Program-made: the position numbers and the translations under genes
DNA from: Endozoicomonas gorgoniicola
GTDB taxonomy: Bacteria > Pseudomonadota > Gammaproteobacteria > Pseudomonadales > Endozoicomonadaceae
Assembly (NCBI RefSeq): GCF_025562715.2
Contig: NZ_JAPFCC010000001.1
Location: 5,976,001 to 6,040,000, forward strand
Direction of reading: 5' to 3'
Length of the DNA: 64,000 bases
Shown: positions 1 through 8,563 of the stretch, in pieces
Position numbering within the stretch: the stretch's first letter is position 1
Layout: the number at the start of each line of letters is the position of its first letter
The notes under the pieces: model-generated
The model's input: the letters and a program-made list of their open reading frames with translations, nothing else
Databases searched by the model: none
Told to the model about the DNA's origin: nothing

Positions 1-2542
1 CATTGTCATAACTGAACACCGAGTAATATTTGGCAATGTTCGGGTTACCAAAGTCGTCCAGTGTGTATTCGTCTTTGCCGCCATAGAGCTTTACACCATC
101 CAGTGGTGAACGGGGTGGATGGAAACGGTTCCGAACCACATAGCAACCAACAAAATCCGGGTCGTCTGGCTGTTTCCAGGTTAACCGGACCCGACCGGAA
201 TCCCTGTCCAGGGTGGCGGTCAGCTCTGTGGGTGCTGTCAGAGGTTTTTTGCGGCGCTCAATATACTTGATTACCAGTTTTGCCTGCCAGTTCTCGCCTT
301 TTCCATGCCAGTCGATAATGGCGTTGCGCTCCTGACTGGGAGTCGTTGGTCGTACAATCAGGTAGACCGGCATGTTGCGGCTGTGCAGTTGCTCCAGAAT
401 TTGACGACAGTAGCTGTCGAACATAAAGCAGTGGGCGGGGTTTGCTTTCAGGTCGGTATTGCTGACTTCATAGCCTATGTACTCAATCTGCTGGCGGTTC
501 AGAACATCGTCATAAGCCATTTCTTCCAGCTCGGCCATCTCAATGGTAAAGCGGATATCTTTGCGGGTTTGCAGCCGGTTTTTGGCTTTCAGCTCTACAT
601 AGGCTTCTGTAACAACGGTTTTTTCCGGGTCCGGCAGTTGATCAAGGTTGAAGCTGAGGTGTCCGTAAACTTTATCGCCATGGCTGTCGAAGCCCGACTT
701 CAGCTCTCCTTCTACGACCTTCTCTCGGGCAATCGTGTGCAGATTTTCCGGCTCAAGGTTTAGCTGCTGACTGGCTCGGGTATAGATGATTTCAAGGCTG
801 GGGCGATAGTGGATGCCTGCGCCAAAACGACCGTAACCTATATCAAACTGCATCATCTGGGAATCATGCCCCCTTGGCAGGGTAGACGGGCCTTCAATCC
901 GCAGAATAATACGACCCGAGGCAATCTGCTGTTGCAGGATGCGCCGTTCAGTACCGGTGAAATCCCATTCAGTCCATATTCCCTGGGTCAGCTGGTCGGA
1001 GGGAATCGCATCACCCAGTGTCTGAATAACCGTGGCACTGGCAATTTGTTCGTAACTGGTGAGGTCGCTGATTTCGCTGGCATCAAGAATGGAGACTGAC
1101 CACTCACCGTACTTTTCGATCTTGGCATTAACCCGGTTCATTGGATAAAGCGAGAAGCGGGCGGTTTTGATATGAGTATCTGCTGGCAGATTTTCCAGAT
1201 TGTAAGCGATAACCCCCAGACAGTGACCTTTATTCCGGTTCACGCCAACGAATAATGAGTTATAGCCAAAATGTTTGCTGTTCAGTGAAGGCGTTTTTTC
1301 ACCCACATAACCGACATCAGACCGAGCCGGGAACAGGGTGTGTGAAAATTCATCGTCAGCCAACAGTGTTTTCAGTTTCAGGGCAGGCGTAAAAGGTGAC
1401 TTGATGCCGCTGGCCCGGTCGACGACTCTGACCGTGTAAAAATAACGCTGGCCGCTGTTAAGCTGAATATCCCGGTGGGAATGGGCGCGGGTGATGGCAA
1501 CGCGATTAGCATTGGTGCAGGGGTGTTTGGGGGAAGGGGTTCGGTATATTTCAAAAAAACAGTCGGACTGGCTCTCATGTTCCCATTTCAGACAGACCTC
1601 GTTCATACCAATCTTCTCTGCGAGAAAACCGGAGACTCTTGCCGGAGCCTTTGGTGAGTAATTGATGGCAGACTCCAGAGCGTACAGAACCGCAGGTATG
1701 TTTTCATCCACGCTCTGCTTCATATTGATCAGGTAGTCGGGAATGTTTCGGGTGCCGACTTCTACGACGGTGGCAAGGATGCCCCTGTTGTAATAATACT
1801 CACGACCACTGCCGTTTATAAGATTAAGCGGTGGCTTGCCCCGGTGGATGCCATACTGACGGCCGGTCACCTTATTTATTTCACTGGCCATGTTGGCACA
1901 GAGCTGATTCAGGTCGGTGCCTTCTACCTCTTCTTCGTGGTTGAACTTGTGCGCCGGAAAAAAAACATTGCCCTGAGAATGGTAATCCAGAGCGACGGTG
2001 ATGTTGGGGTGTTGGTCGACAAACTCTTTTATCGCCCTGGTTTCCGGTTCTGAGAACGGTTCCGGACCGCCGTAGATGTTGGAGCTGGTATCCTGACTTT
2101 TACGGAAACGAACGGAGAAGTTACGGTTGAGGTCTACGCCAAACGTGCCATCACCATTGTCCCTGCGGTTTTTCCGCCAGAAAGAGAAGTGACGGCGGGA
2201 ATACTCAAACCCGTCAGGGTTCAGGCAGGGAACCATATAAAGCGTGTTGCGGGTCAGTGCGTTAAATAGTTTTGGGTTGGTTTTGTAGTGATCGATAACA
2301 TACTGGACAAACTGTGTTGCCAGTTCAATGCCTATCCATTCTCTGGCGTGGATAGTACCTGTGTAGAGCAGAGCCGGTTTTTCATTGGCGTAGGCGACAT
2401 CGTTAGAAATCGTCACCAGCATGATCGGGCGGCCTTCCCAGGTTTCGCCAATACTTTGCAGGCGGATCAGGTCGGGGTAGTCCCCCATGGCCTTATTGAG
2501 AAACTCGATGGTTTTCTGGTACGAAATATATTGCTGTTTCAT
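1..2542 (-). CDS. M14 zinc carboxypeptidase with FnIII and DNRLRE-like domains (3' end outside window)
   Basis: The frame is open from an ATG at 2542 to the left edge, so the C-terminus is missing and at least 847 residues are present. The first ~300 residues are an M14 metallocarboxypeptidase: an HARE zinc motif near residue 64 inside a GTIHAREW context, DLNRNF near 137, the third zinc ligand His in DYHSQG near 186 and the catalytic Glu in VVEVGTR near 256. A fibronectin III-like segment follows (about 310-390), then two long beta-rich segments resembling DNRLRE domains, then a second FnIII-like stretch at the edge. The accessory domains are typical of secreted proteins, yet the N-terminus (MKQQYISYQK) is not a signal peptide. 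It lies 85 bp downstream of the second ATP-grasp gene on the same strand and is probably its operon partner. The catalytic family is well supported; the substrate is unknown. Confidence 0.88.
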   Translation of the reverse strand, partial: MKQQYISYQKTIEFLNKAMGDYPDLIRLQSIGETWEGRPIMLVTISNDVAYANEKPALLYTGTIHAREWIGIELATQFVQYVIDHYKTNPKLFNALTRNTLYMVPCLNPDGFEYSRRHFSFWRKNRRDNGDGTFGVDLNRNFSVRFRKSQDTSSNIYGGPEPFSEPETRAIKEFVDQHPNITVALDYHSQGNVFFPAHKFNHEEEVEGTDLNQLCANMASEINKVTGRQYGIHRGKPPLNLINGSGREYYYNRGILATVVEVGTRNIPDYLINMKQSVDENIPAVLYALESAINYSPKAPARVSGFLAEKIGMNEVCLKWEHESQSDCFFEIYRTPSPKHPCTNANRVAITRAHSHRDIQLNSGQRYFYTVRVVDRASGIKSPFTPALKLKTLLADDEFSHTLFPARSDVGYVGEKTPSLNSKHFGYNSLFVGVNRNKGHCLGVIAYNLENLPADTHIKTARFSLYPMNRVNAKIEKYGEWSVSILDASEISDLTSYEQIASATVIQTLGDAIPSDQLTQGIWTEWDFTGTERRILQQQIASGRIILRIEGPSTLPRGHDSQMMQFDIGYGRFGAGIHYRPSLEIIYTRASQQLNLEPENLHTIAREKVVEGELKSGFDSHGDKVYGHLSFNLDQLPDPEKTVVTEAYVELKAKNRLQTRKDIRFTIEMAELEEMAYDDVLNRQQIEYIGYEVSNTDLKANPAHCFMFDSYCRQILEQLHSRNMPVYLIVRPTTPSQERNAIIDWHGKGENWQAKLVIKYIERRKKPLTAPTELTATLDRDSGRVRLTWKQPDDPDFVGCYVVRNRFHPPRSPLDGVKLYGGKDEYTLDDFGNPNIAKYYSVFSYDN

Positions 2543-2570
2543 AGGGTCACAGGCTCGTTATTCTTGGGAT

Positions 2571-2593
2571 CAGAGGCATCTGTGATGCCTCTG
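2571..2593 (-). promoter_or_regulatory. Intercistronic perfect hairpin
   Basis: CAGAGGCATC and GATGCCTCTG form a perfect 10-bp stem around a 3-nt loop, between the ATP-grasp stop at 2628 and the M14 start at 2542. No U-run follows on either strand, so it is not a standard terminator. It could be an mRNA processing or stability element that sets the peptidase level relative to the ligases. The structure is seen directly; the role is inferred. Confidence 0.5.
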
Positions 2594-2627
2594 CTCTATT
2601 GTCCTGAACCAAAAACGACAAATGACG

Positions 2628-4154
2628 TTAATAATTCTGAAGGTGATTTTCCCAAGACTTCATGATGTGAGCAAGTTTTCGTGCCTTGATGTTTTTCACT
2701 GCTGTCAGTTGACCTGGTTCCTTTTCCAGCGCATTGATAACGCCCTCTCTTCCCAGACTGGTGACTATTTTCAGTGCCAGCCCTTCGCTGACGCCCCGGG
2801 CAGAGCTCAGTACTTCAATCAGTTTTCCTTCGGAAAGATCAAAGGGAGACTTTGTTGCGGTAGTTGCCACGGTAGTTACCACGGTAGTTACCACGGTCGT
2901 TTTTAATGCTGGCTTTGGTTCTGAGGCTGGTGCAGTTTCCTGCACTTCAATGCTGATAATGGTTGGAGTGGGTACATCCTCAATGCCTGTATCAGCCTGC
3001 TGTTCCTCTGATACGTCTGCCGTGGTCAGTGGAGTGGGCTGGCGGGCAGAGACTTGACGGGAGGAAACATAGTTGTCCTGCCGATTCCACTGCTCGCTGG
3101 GCCACTCTTCTTTATAGCGATCATGGGTGTCGATAATTGGATAGTTATCGTCGTCCATTTCACTATAGGTTTCGCAGGTATCCGTCATGGCCTGCTGATC
3201 AGCACTGTGACCAAAGGTGATATAACGCATGGTGCGCAAAACCGAAGATGAGATTTTGCCCAGTTCTTCCCAGTTGTACAGGGGAATATGGGGTTGCGGC
3301 ATTGCTCCGGAAGACAGCTTCCACATCAGGTACTGGCCGATCCAGTCACGAATATAAGGGAAGGCTGCAAAGGCGGTAGCGCATTCCAGAATCCGGTATT
3401 CGTCGTCAAAGCTGACAGCAATATCACAGGCCCAGTATTCAGCGTTGGCGGCTTTGGAAGCGCGAACTGCCAGCTCCAGTGCTTCTGCTGGCACATCCAT
3501 GTAGTCCATGCTGCCGCCCTGGGAGGTGTTGGTCAGCCATTCGCCTTCAGGGGGGCGACGCCAGAAGGCACAGACCGGTTTGTGACCAATCAGCATCACC
3601 CGGATGTCCGCCTTCATGGGGATGAAGTCCTGCAGGTAGACCGGGTAATAGCGTTTCTCTGTCAGCAATTCCAGGGCTTCGGCTTCACTGTCTACTTTGT
3701 GAACATAGTAGCCACCGTAGTTCGACGGGCCGTAGGAGCGTTTGATAATTTTCGGGAAACAGGTCTGGCTCAGGAACGTTCTGGCTTCATCCTGCTCATA
3801 GAATACGCGGGTATCCGGCGCGGCAAGATCATATTTCTCACAGAAGTGTGTAACGTTTTCCTTGGACTTGTTGGAAAACTGGGTGTCCATATCCGGCAGG
3901 AACCGCACTTCAGGCAAAGCCCGGGCAATGTCCCTGAAGGTTTCATAGGCTGTTGCAGGAATATTGCCAATCAGTACATCAATTTTCTTGCGCTTTACCT
4001 CGTTGATAAAACGCTGTTTATCATTGCCCCAGTGGTAAACAACGGTTTCAATTTTGTCTGGCCAGCCTCTGAAGTTGGATCGGTCGAAGAAACGCAACAC
4101 ATGATCCAGATACAGTAAGCCGATTTTGGGGAGTTTTGCTTTAACTGATTGCAT
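2628..4154 (-). CDS. ATP-grasp (RimK-like) protein with C-terminal helix-hairpin-helix domain
   Basis: This is a 508-residue protein if it starts at the ATG at 4154, which overlaps the end of the upstream ATP-grasp gene by 14 bp; the frame remains open a few codons further to 4175. Residues ~100-300 form a RimK-like ATP-grasp: KIIKRSYGPSNYGG (nucleotide-binding Lys and glycine-rich loop), YLQDFI, ADIRVM and NTSQGGS. The metal-site strand reads RILECATAF instead of the usual vlEvN, so the Mg-binding Asn is missing. A Ser/Thr/Glu-rich linker (~345-440) contains TVVT repeats encoded by a 12-bp tandem repeat. The last ~65 residues (LSSARGVSEGLALK ... TAVKNIKARKLAHI) look like a RuvA-type double helix-hairpin-helix. 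It may be a divergent or regulatory partner of the canonical ligase next to it; the substrate is unknown. Confidence 0.85.
   Translation of the reverse strand: MQSVKAKLPKIGLLYLDHVLRFFDRSNFRGWPDKIETVVYHWGNDKQRFINEVKRKKIDVLIGNIPATAYETFRDIARALPEVRFLPDMDTQFSNKSKENVTHFCEKYDLAAPDTRVFYEQDEARTFLSQTCFPKIIKRSYGPSNYGGYYVHKVDSEAEALELLTEKRYYPVYLQDFIPMKADIRVMLIGHKPVCAFWRRPPEGEWLTNTSQGGSMDYMDVPAEALELAVRASKAANAEYWACDIAVSFDDEYRILECATAFAAFPYIRDWIGQYLMWKLSSGAMPQPHIPLYNWEELGKISSSVLRTMRYITFGHSADQQAMTDTCETYSEMDDDNYPIIDTHDRYKEEWPSEQWNRQDNYVSSRQVSARQPTPLTTADVSEEQQADTGIEDVPTPTIISIEVQETAPASEPKPALKTTVVTTVVTTVATTATKSPFDLSEGKLIEVLSSARGVSEGLALKIVTSLGREGVINALEKEPGQLTAVKNIKARKLAHIMKSWENHLQNY
2859..2894. repeat. 12-bp tandem repeat x3 in ATP-grasp linker
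   Basis: Three consecutive copies of GGTAGTT(G/A)CCAC, followed by a decayed fourth, encode the TVVT repeat in the linker before the HhH domain. The unit is a multiple of three, so copy-number change would keep the frame. Confidence 0.85.
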
Positions 4155-5121
4155 GTTTCGGCTCCTCAACCTCAATACCTGTACTGTCTTGCTGTAACGG
4201 GGTGTCCAGCAATTTGTTAACGGTCACTTTTCTTTCAATCATGTCCGTGATTTTTTCAATCTTGAGATCATTGAAATCCAGACCGAATTCTTCCTGATCC
4301 GGAGTGGCAAAGGCTGGAATACCGTTGACTTCCAGAACAACATATTCTTCACGTTCCTGGTCGTAAATCAGGTCGACCCCGGCAATTTCCAGACCAGTGA
4401 CTTTCGCGGCTTTTAAAGCCAGATTGACGACTTCATCGTTGGGTTCACGCTTTATGATGCTGCCACCGCTGGTGATGTTGGTTTTCCAGTCGTCCTGGGG
4501 TGCCTTGCGACCATAGCAGCCAACAAACTCACCATCGACAATATCGATGCGGTAATCGGTGTGGTCGTTTTGTATAAATCGCTCGACAAAGAAGTGTTGC
4601 ACATCAATCTGGTTGATAAACGGCTGGAGCATGTCCAGGGCGTCTATGTTCTCCAGTCGTACAATGCCTGTGCCGCCCCAGCCATCGGTGGGTTTGTACA
4701 CAGCACGACCACCCCAGTCACTCATACTGGCTCGCAGGGCTTCCAGATTATTGTGACGGGACAGGCAGTAATCCGGCGTAGTAATGCCATGACGACGTAG
4801 CAGGTGGGATGTTTTAAATTTGTCTTCAGTCAGGGCGAATGCTTTGTAGTTATTAACGATGGGAATACAGCGATCCAGCATTTCATAGAGATACATCTGG
4901 TACTGGGTCTGCTGGCCTGCGTTATAGGTATAAAACAGGTCCAGATCTTCCATCACAACACCATTACAGATGATGGAACCTTCGTGAGCCATAGCTTGAG
5001 AAAGGTTCAGGCCGGAAATAACACCGATATCCCGCTCCCTTAACCGGTCTACCAGTTTTCGTTGGATGACGTCCCCTCCGCCATTCTGGTAAAGCCAGAG
5101 TCCAACGGTGTGCTTAGACAT
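4141..5121 (-). CDS. RimK-like ATP-grasp ligase
   Basis: The 326-residue protein carries a complete ATP-grasp: KPTDGWGGTGIV (nucleotide-binding Lys and Gly loop, ~143-154), FVERFI (~179), YRIDIVDGEFV, NITSGGS, and the metal-binding strand GVDLIYDQEREEYVVLEVNG with Glu and Asn both present. The family joins a carboxylate, activated as acyl phosphate, to an amine, and includes glutamate ligases such as RimK and glutathione-synthetase-like enzymes. It is the first gene of a minus-strand operon: the next ATP-grasp gene starts inside its last codons, and the M14 peptidase follows. A divergent M20 peptidase lies beyond a ~460-bp intergenic region. The family call is firm. Which amine and acid are joined cannot be read from the sequence. 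Confidence 0.88.
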   Translation of the reverse strand: MSKHTVGLWLYQNGGGDVIQRKLVDRLRERDIGVISGLNLSQAMAHEGSIICNGVVMEDLDLFYTYNAGQQTQYQMYLYEMLDRCIPIVNNYKAFALTEDKFKTSHLLRRHGITTPDYCLSRHNNLEALRASMSDWGGRAVYKPTDGWGGTGIVRLENIDALDMLQPFINQIDVQHFFVERFIQNDHTDYRIDIVDGEFVGCYGRKAPQDDWKTNITSGGSIIKREPNDEVVNLALKAAKVTGLEIAGVDLIYDQEREEYVVLEVNGIPAFATPDQEEFGLDFNDLKIEKITDMIERKVTVNKLLDTPLQQDSTGIEVEEPKHAIS

Positions 5122-5580
5122 AATTGTGTCCTGCGGTGCTGAGTAGTTTGTGATTCAATTTCCCAGGTAATAGCTGCTTGCCAGTTGCATGGAATGCAGG
5201 GCAAAACCGATAACAAAAGTTATCATCAAGTGGCTGTTTTTTATTTTATGAATCGAGCAGATGCTAATCGGTCTGTAAGGCAGTCAGACTATCTCTTTTC
5301 TCATGAGAGTAGCCATACAATGTCGCCAGCCCTCGTCGAATAAAAGCGAAACAACCGTGTAATAGGCTTTTTGTGTCGTTTGACTATACCTGATGGGGCA
5401 GGAATATATCGCTTTTCAGGCATAAAGTTAACCTTTGAAGCAACTTTTTATTTAATTTAGTAAATTAACACAAATTTACACTCAAAACCCTATCTCACCG
5501 GTCAGATTTGAGAGTAGTATTTCCACCTGTGGCTGTTTGTGTGCAAACGGATTTAAGAAAATCATACGGTTGTAATAAAA
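5122..5580. promoter_or_regulatory. Divergent AT-rich intergenic region with 17-bp palindrome
   Basis: This region separates the ATP-grasp operon (minus) from the IS-split M20 gene (plus) and holds no convincing ORF. A perfect palindrome TTAATTTAGTAAATTAA (8-bp arms around one G) lies at 5452-5468 in an AT-rich tract and is the best candidate operator for shared control of the two units. I do not see an unambiguous -35/-10 pair. Confidence 0.45.
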
Positions 5581-5595
5581 GTGGATTTCAAAGAA

Positions 5596-6716
5596 CCTGA
5601 ATTCAAGTCATAAGTGCATAACCCATGACTTTTCTTGCATCTATTCCAGTTGACTCTTTAAATGCCTCATAAGGAGTCTTGTAGCCCAGGCACTTTCTTG
5701 GCCTGTTGTTCAGCTTATCCACTGCAATGATGACATCTTTTTCTGTCACGCCATTAAGCTCCATCGACTTGGGGAAATACTGCCTTAGCAAACCATTAGC
5801 ATTCTCATTCTGGCCTCTTTCCCAAGAATGGTAGGGGGCAGCAAAGTAGCTGTCACATTTTAAAGCTTTGGCAATTGATTCATGCTGAACAAACTCCTTT
5901 CCATTGTCGTATGTTATTGTCTTTACAAACCTTTTCAGAGGCTTGAGTACGTCAATTATTCCCTGTTTAACCGCTTTTGCCTTCTTGCCTGGTAGAGGGA
6001 CAGCAAGGCGAAGCTTGGTTTTTCGTTCATCTAATGTAGCGATGGCTCCTTTATGATTTTTACCTATTACAGTATCAGCTTCCCAGTCACCAACTCGCTC
6101 TCTGTTGTTGACCACTTCGGGGCGTTCTTCAATGCCAACCCGATTTGGTATACCGGTTCGGTTATGAGCTGAACCGTATCGCTTTCGATAAGTTTTTTTC
6201 TGGTGCCTCAAGTGCTTATAGAGCGAGCCTCCGCGCCGTTTATCATCCGCTACAAATTGATAAATCGTCTCATGATGCAGCTTGATTACACCGTCCTTTT
6301 CAAGCCTTCCAGCCACTTGTTCAGGACTCCAATCTGAACGGATATCGTTTGAAATACGTTGTTTAATGTCGTCTGTCAGCTTAATAGCTTTTGGCTTATC
6401 TTTGTGCCGCTGCCGAGCTGTGCGATTAGCCTGTTGGTGCCTGTACCCTCTTTGCCCTTTATTGCGGTTTACTTCTCGCGACACGGTAGGCTGTGAACGG
6501 CCAAGCTTTTTAGCAATTTTGTTTTGTGAAGTCCCATTTTTGAGTTCAGTTTCGATATAATATCTCTCTTCAGAGCTCAGGTGTGTATAGGCCATCCTTG
6601 GCTTCCTCTGTATGGTTTGGTTGCTTTACAGAATACCCCTGAGTTCTGATTCACTTCAAAGGTTCTGAAACAATCCTCTGGTTACAGAGGTTATGCACTT
6701 ATGATACGAATTCAGG
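5596..6716 (-). mobile_element. IS30-family insertion sequence, complete
   Basis: The element is 1,121 bp. Terminal inverted repeats of 28 bp (5596-5623 and 6689-6716) match at 25 positions; both begin CCTGAATTC and share CATAAGTGCATAACC. The 3-bp direct repeat GAA flanks it (5593-5595 and 6717-6719), within the 2-3 bp target duplication known for IS30. The transposase stop codon lies inside the left repeat. Clean ends and duplication indicate a single recent insertion. Confidence 0.93.
5603..6595 (-). CDS. IS30-family transposase
   Basis: The 330-residue protein has the IS30 architecture. An N-terminal helix-turn-helix (LSSEERYYIE ... SQNKIAKKLGRSQPTVSREV) binds the ends. The DDE core is recognisable as WEADTVIG (first Asp), YDNGKEF (second Asp) and NENANG (Glu), with the family's C-terminal NNRPRKCLGYKTP. 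The length is normal and the frame intact, so the element is probably still active. It is transcribed opposite to the M20 gene it interrupts. Confidence 0.95.
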   Translation of the reverse strand: MAYTHLSSEERYYIETELKNGTSQNKIAKKLGRSQPTVSREVNRNKGQRGYRHQQANRTARQRHKDKPKAIKLTDDIKQRISNDIRSDWSPEQVAGRLEKDGVIKLHHETIYQFVADDKRRGGSLYKHLRHQKKTYRKRYGSAHNRTGIPNRVGIEERPEVVNNRERVGDWEADTVIGKNHKGAIATLDERKTKLRLAVPLPGKKAKAVKQGIIDVLKPLKRFVKTITYDNGKEFVQHESIAKALKCDSYFAAPYHSWERGQNENANGLLRQYFPKSMELNGVTEKDVIIAVDKLNNRPRKCLGYKTPYEAFKESTGIDARKVMGYALMT

Positions 6717-7790
6717 GAATTAGCTTCAATTGTTGCGTTGAATTCCTATACCCAAAATAAACCCGGAGTTGATGAGAACGGCCGGGTGTTTTCTCAATGG
6801 ATGGAAGCTCTGGGGTATCGTACTGAACGTTACCAGCGGGCAGACATTGGTGACCATCTGCACTTTATTGCACCAGAGCGTGACGGACGAAAAGTGCTGT
6901 TGCTGGGGCATCTGGATACGGTGTTTCCGGCAGGCAGTTTTGAACAGTTTAAAGAAGATGAGCAATGGATTTATGGTCCCGGTGTCTGCGATATGAAAGG
7001 TGGAAACTGGGTAGCCCTGAATGCATTGCGGCAGCTGCATCAACAGTATGGTGGCCTGCACAATATTGATATGTTGCTGGTCAGTGATGAGGAGACCGGC
7101 AGTGATGACAGCAAGCACCTGACGGCTAAACTGGCTAAAAAGTACGACGCATGTCTTGTTTTTGAAGCGGCCGGTGCAAACAATGAAGTAGTGATAGCCC
7201 GGAAAGGTGTTGCAACTATCTATCTGGATTTTACCGGCAAGGCTGCTCATGCCGGTAATCATTACACGGAAGGCTGTGATGCTAACCTGGCCGCTGCCCA
7301 CATGCTGATTGATTTAACGAATCTGACCAACCTTGAGCTGGGAACCACGGTTAATGTGGGGAAAATGTCCGGAGGCATAGGTGCCAATACGGTTTCTCCT
7401 GATGCCAGGCTGGTGATTGAGTTTCGCTTTACCCAAGGGACTGAAAGAGATCGGGTGCTGGCAGCGATTGATCAGTTGTTGAGTGAGTCTGCGGTTGAAG
7501 GTGTGTCGGTCAGTATGTCCGGGGGATTGCAGAGGGATGTAATGGAAAGTTCACCCCGGCAACAGCAGTTGCTCGATGAAATCAGTCAGATACTGGGTTA
7601 TTCGCTACCGGTTGAAAAGCGCGGCGGGGTCAGCGATGCCAATGTTGCCTCTGCAGCCGGAGTACCGACACTGGATGGTTTTGGCCCCTTTGGTGACGGT
7701 GATCATACGGTTCATGAGCGTGCCAGCAAGGCCAGCTTTGAACAACGTATACGGGAAGTGACGGCTATTTTGTCGGGGATGGTTATGGAT

Positions 7791-7815
7791 GGCTGTTAGC
7801 CAACGGCTAACAGCC
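7791..7815 (+). terminator. Hairpin overlapping M20 stop codon
   Basis: GGCTGTTAGCC and GGCTAACAGCC form a perfect 11-bp stem with an AAC loop, and the UAG stop of the M20 gene is in the left arm. A run of T follows only ~20 bp later, after a CCTGATCAGG palindrome. It sits between convergent genes, so it is probably the transcript end for one or both. Confidence 0.55.
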
Positions 7816-7826
7816 AGTATCCCTGA

Positions 7827-8399
7827 TCAGGATTTTTTCATATAGCAGCTAAGCAGAACAACACGGGTACCGTTAACACGACCTTCAATATGCTCAGGGT
7901 TGGAGGTCAGTGAAATATTGCGAACAGCGGTACCACGCTTGGCTGTAAAACCTGCGCCTTTAACCACCAGATCTTTAATCAGAGTAACGGTGTCGCCTGC
8001 TTCAAGGCGGGTGCCGTTGCAGTCCAGGGTTGGAGGCGTATCGTCGTCTTCTTCAGGCATGCCTTCTTTCGCCCACTCCAGTGTTTCTTCGTCCATATAC
8101 ATCTGATCCAGCAGATCCTGAGCCCAGGTTTCAGACGACAGGTGGTTCAGCATACGCCATGCCATCACCTGAACCGCAGGGTAAGGGCTCCACATGCTGT
8201 CATGCAGACAGCGCCAGTGGTTGGTGTCCAGGGCTTCGGGCTGACTGATCTGGGAACGACAGGTTTCACAGATCATCACTGAGCGATCTGCTGATGCTTC
8301 ACTTTCAGGTGGTACTGCAAAAATATCCAGATGTTGACTGGCTGCGCACAGCTCGCATTTGGAGTCGCAACGTTGCAGCAGTGTACTTTCAATGCTCAT
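7827..8399 (-). CDS. PhnA-domain (YjdM-like) zinc-ribbon protein
   Basis: The 190-residue protein starts at the ATG at 8399 (MSIESTLLQR), which fits the family better than the in-frame start at 8423. It has an N-terminal zinc ribbon (CDSKCELC and ICETC), a variable acidic middle, and the C-terminal PhnA domain with CNGTRLEAGDTVTLIKDL and VKGAGFTAKRGTAVRNI. The family name comes from the phosphonate operon of E. coli, but the protein is not needed for C-P lyase and its function is unsettled. It is convergent with the M20 gene. It is a monocistronic housekeeping-type gene here. Confidence 0.85.
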   Translation of the reverse strand: MSIESTLLQRCDSKCELCAASQHLDIFAVPPESEASADRSVMICETCRSQISQPEALDTNHWRCLHDSMWSPYPAVQVMAWRMLNHLSSETWAQDLLDQMYMDEETLEWAKEGMPEEDDDTPPTLDCNGTRLEAGDTVTLIKDLVVKGAGFTAKRGTAVRNISLTSNPEHIEGRVNGTRVVLLSCYMKKS

Positions 8400-8563
8400 G
8401 GTAGAGAACCTTGGGGATGTCACAAACTTGGGTATGTCACAAGAAAGTGGCAGGATTAGAAGTGGGCGGATTATAAATACCCTGACATTTGTTTAGCAAC
8501 AGACAGGTTGGGGCTACTGATGAACATTGGACAGATGCAGTATAACAATAAAAGGAAGGCATC

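Larger units (their letters stand above)
5581..7799 (+). pseudogene. M20 (CPG2/ArgE-like) metallopeptidase, interrupted by IS30 near codon 5
   Basis: The main reading frame runs from a TTG at 6738 (353 residues) and carries the M20 residues: GHLDTVFP (metal His and Asp), GPGVCDMKGG (bridging Asp), SDEETGS (catalytic and metal Glu), KAAHAGNHY (dimerisation-domain His) and a C-terminal GDGDHTVHE. Its N-terminus is too short. Excising the IS30 element (5596-6716) and one GAA target copy rejoins GTG GAT TTC AAA (5581-5592) in frame to GAA TTA GCT TCA (6717 on), giving MDFKELASIVALNSYTQN, a normal M20 beginning. Only a few residues are lost, so a protein starting at the TTG or driven by IS promoter activity could still fold. 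In the family this enzyme removes a C-terminal amino acid or hydrolyses an N-acyl amide. It faces two amide ligases, suggesting a synthesis-and-cleavage pair. Confidence 0.82.

Noticed and set aside
3288..4118. 276-codon plus-strand ORF
   Set aside because: It is wholly antisense to the ATP-grasp gene, which has clear family motifs; the ORF shows none.
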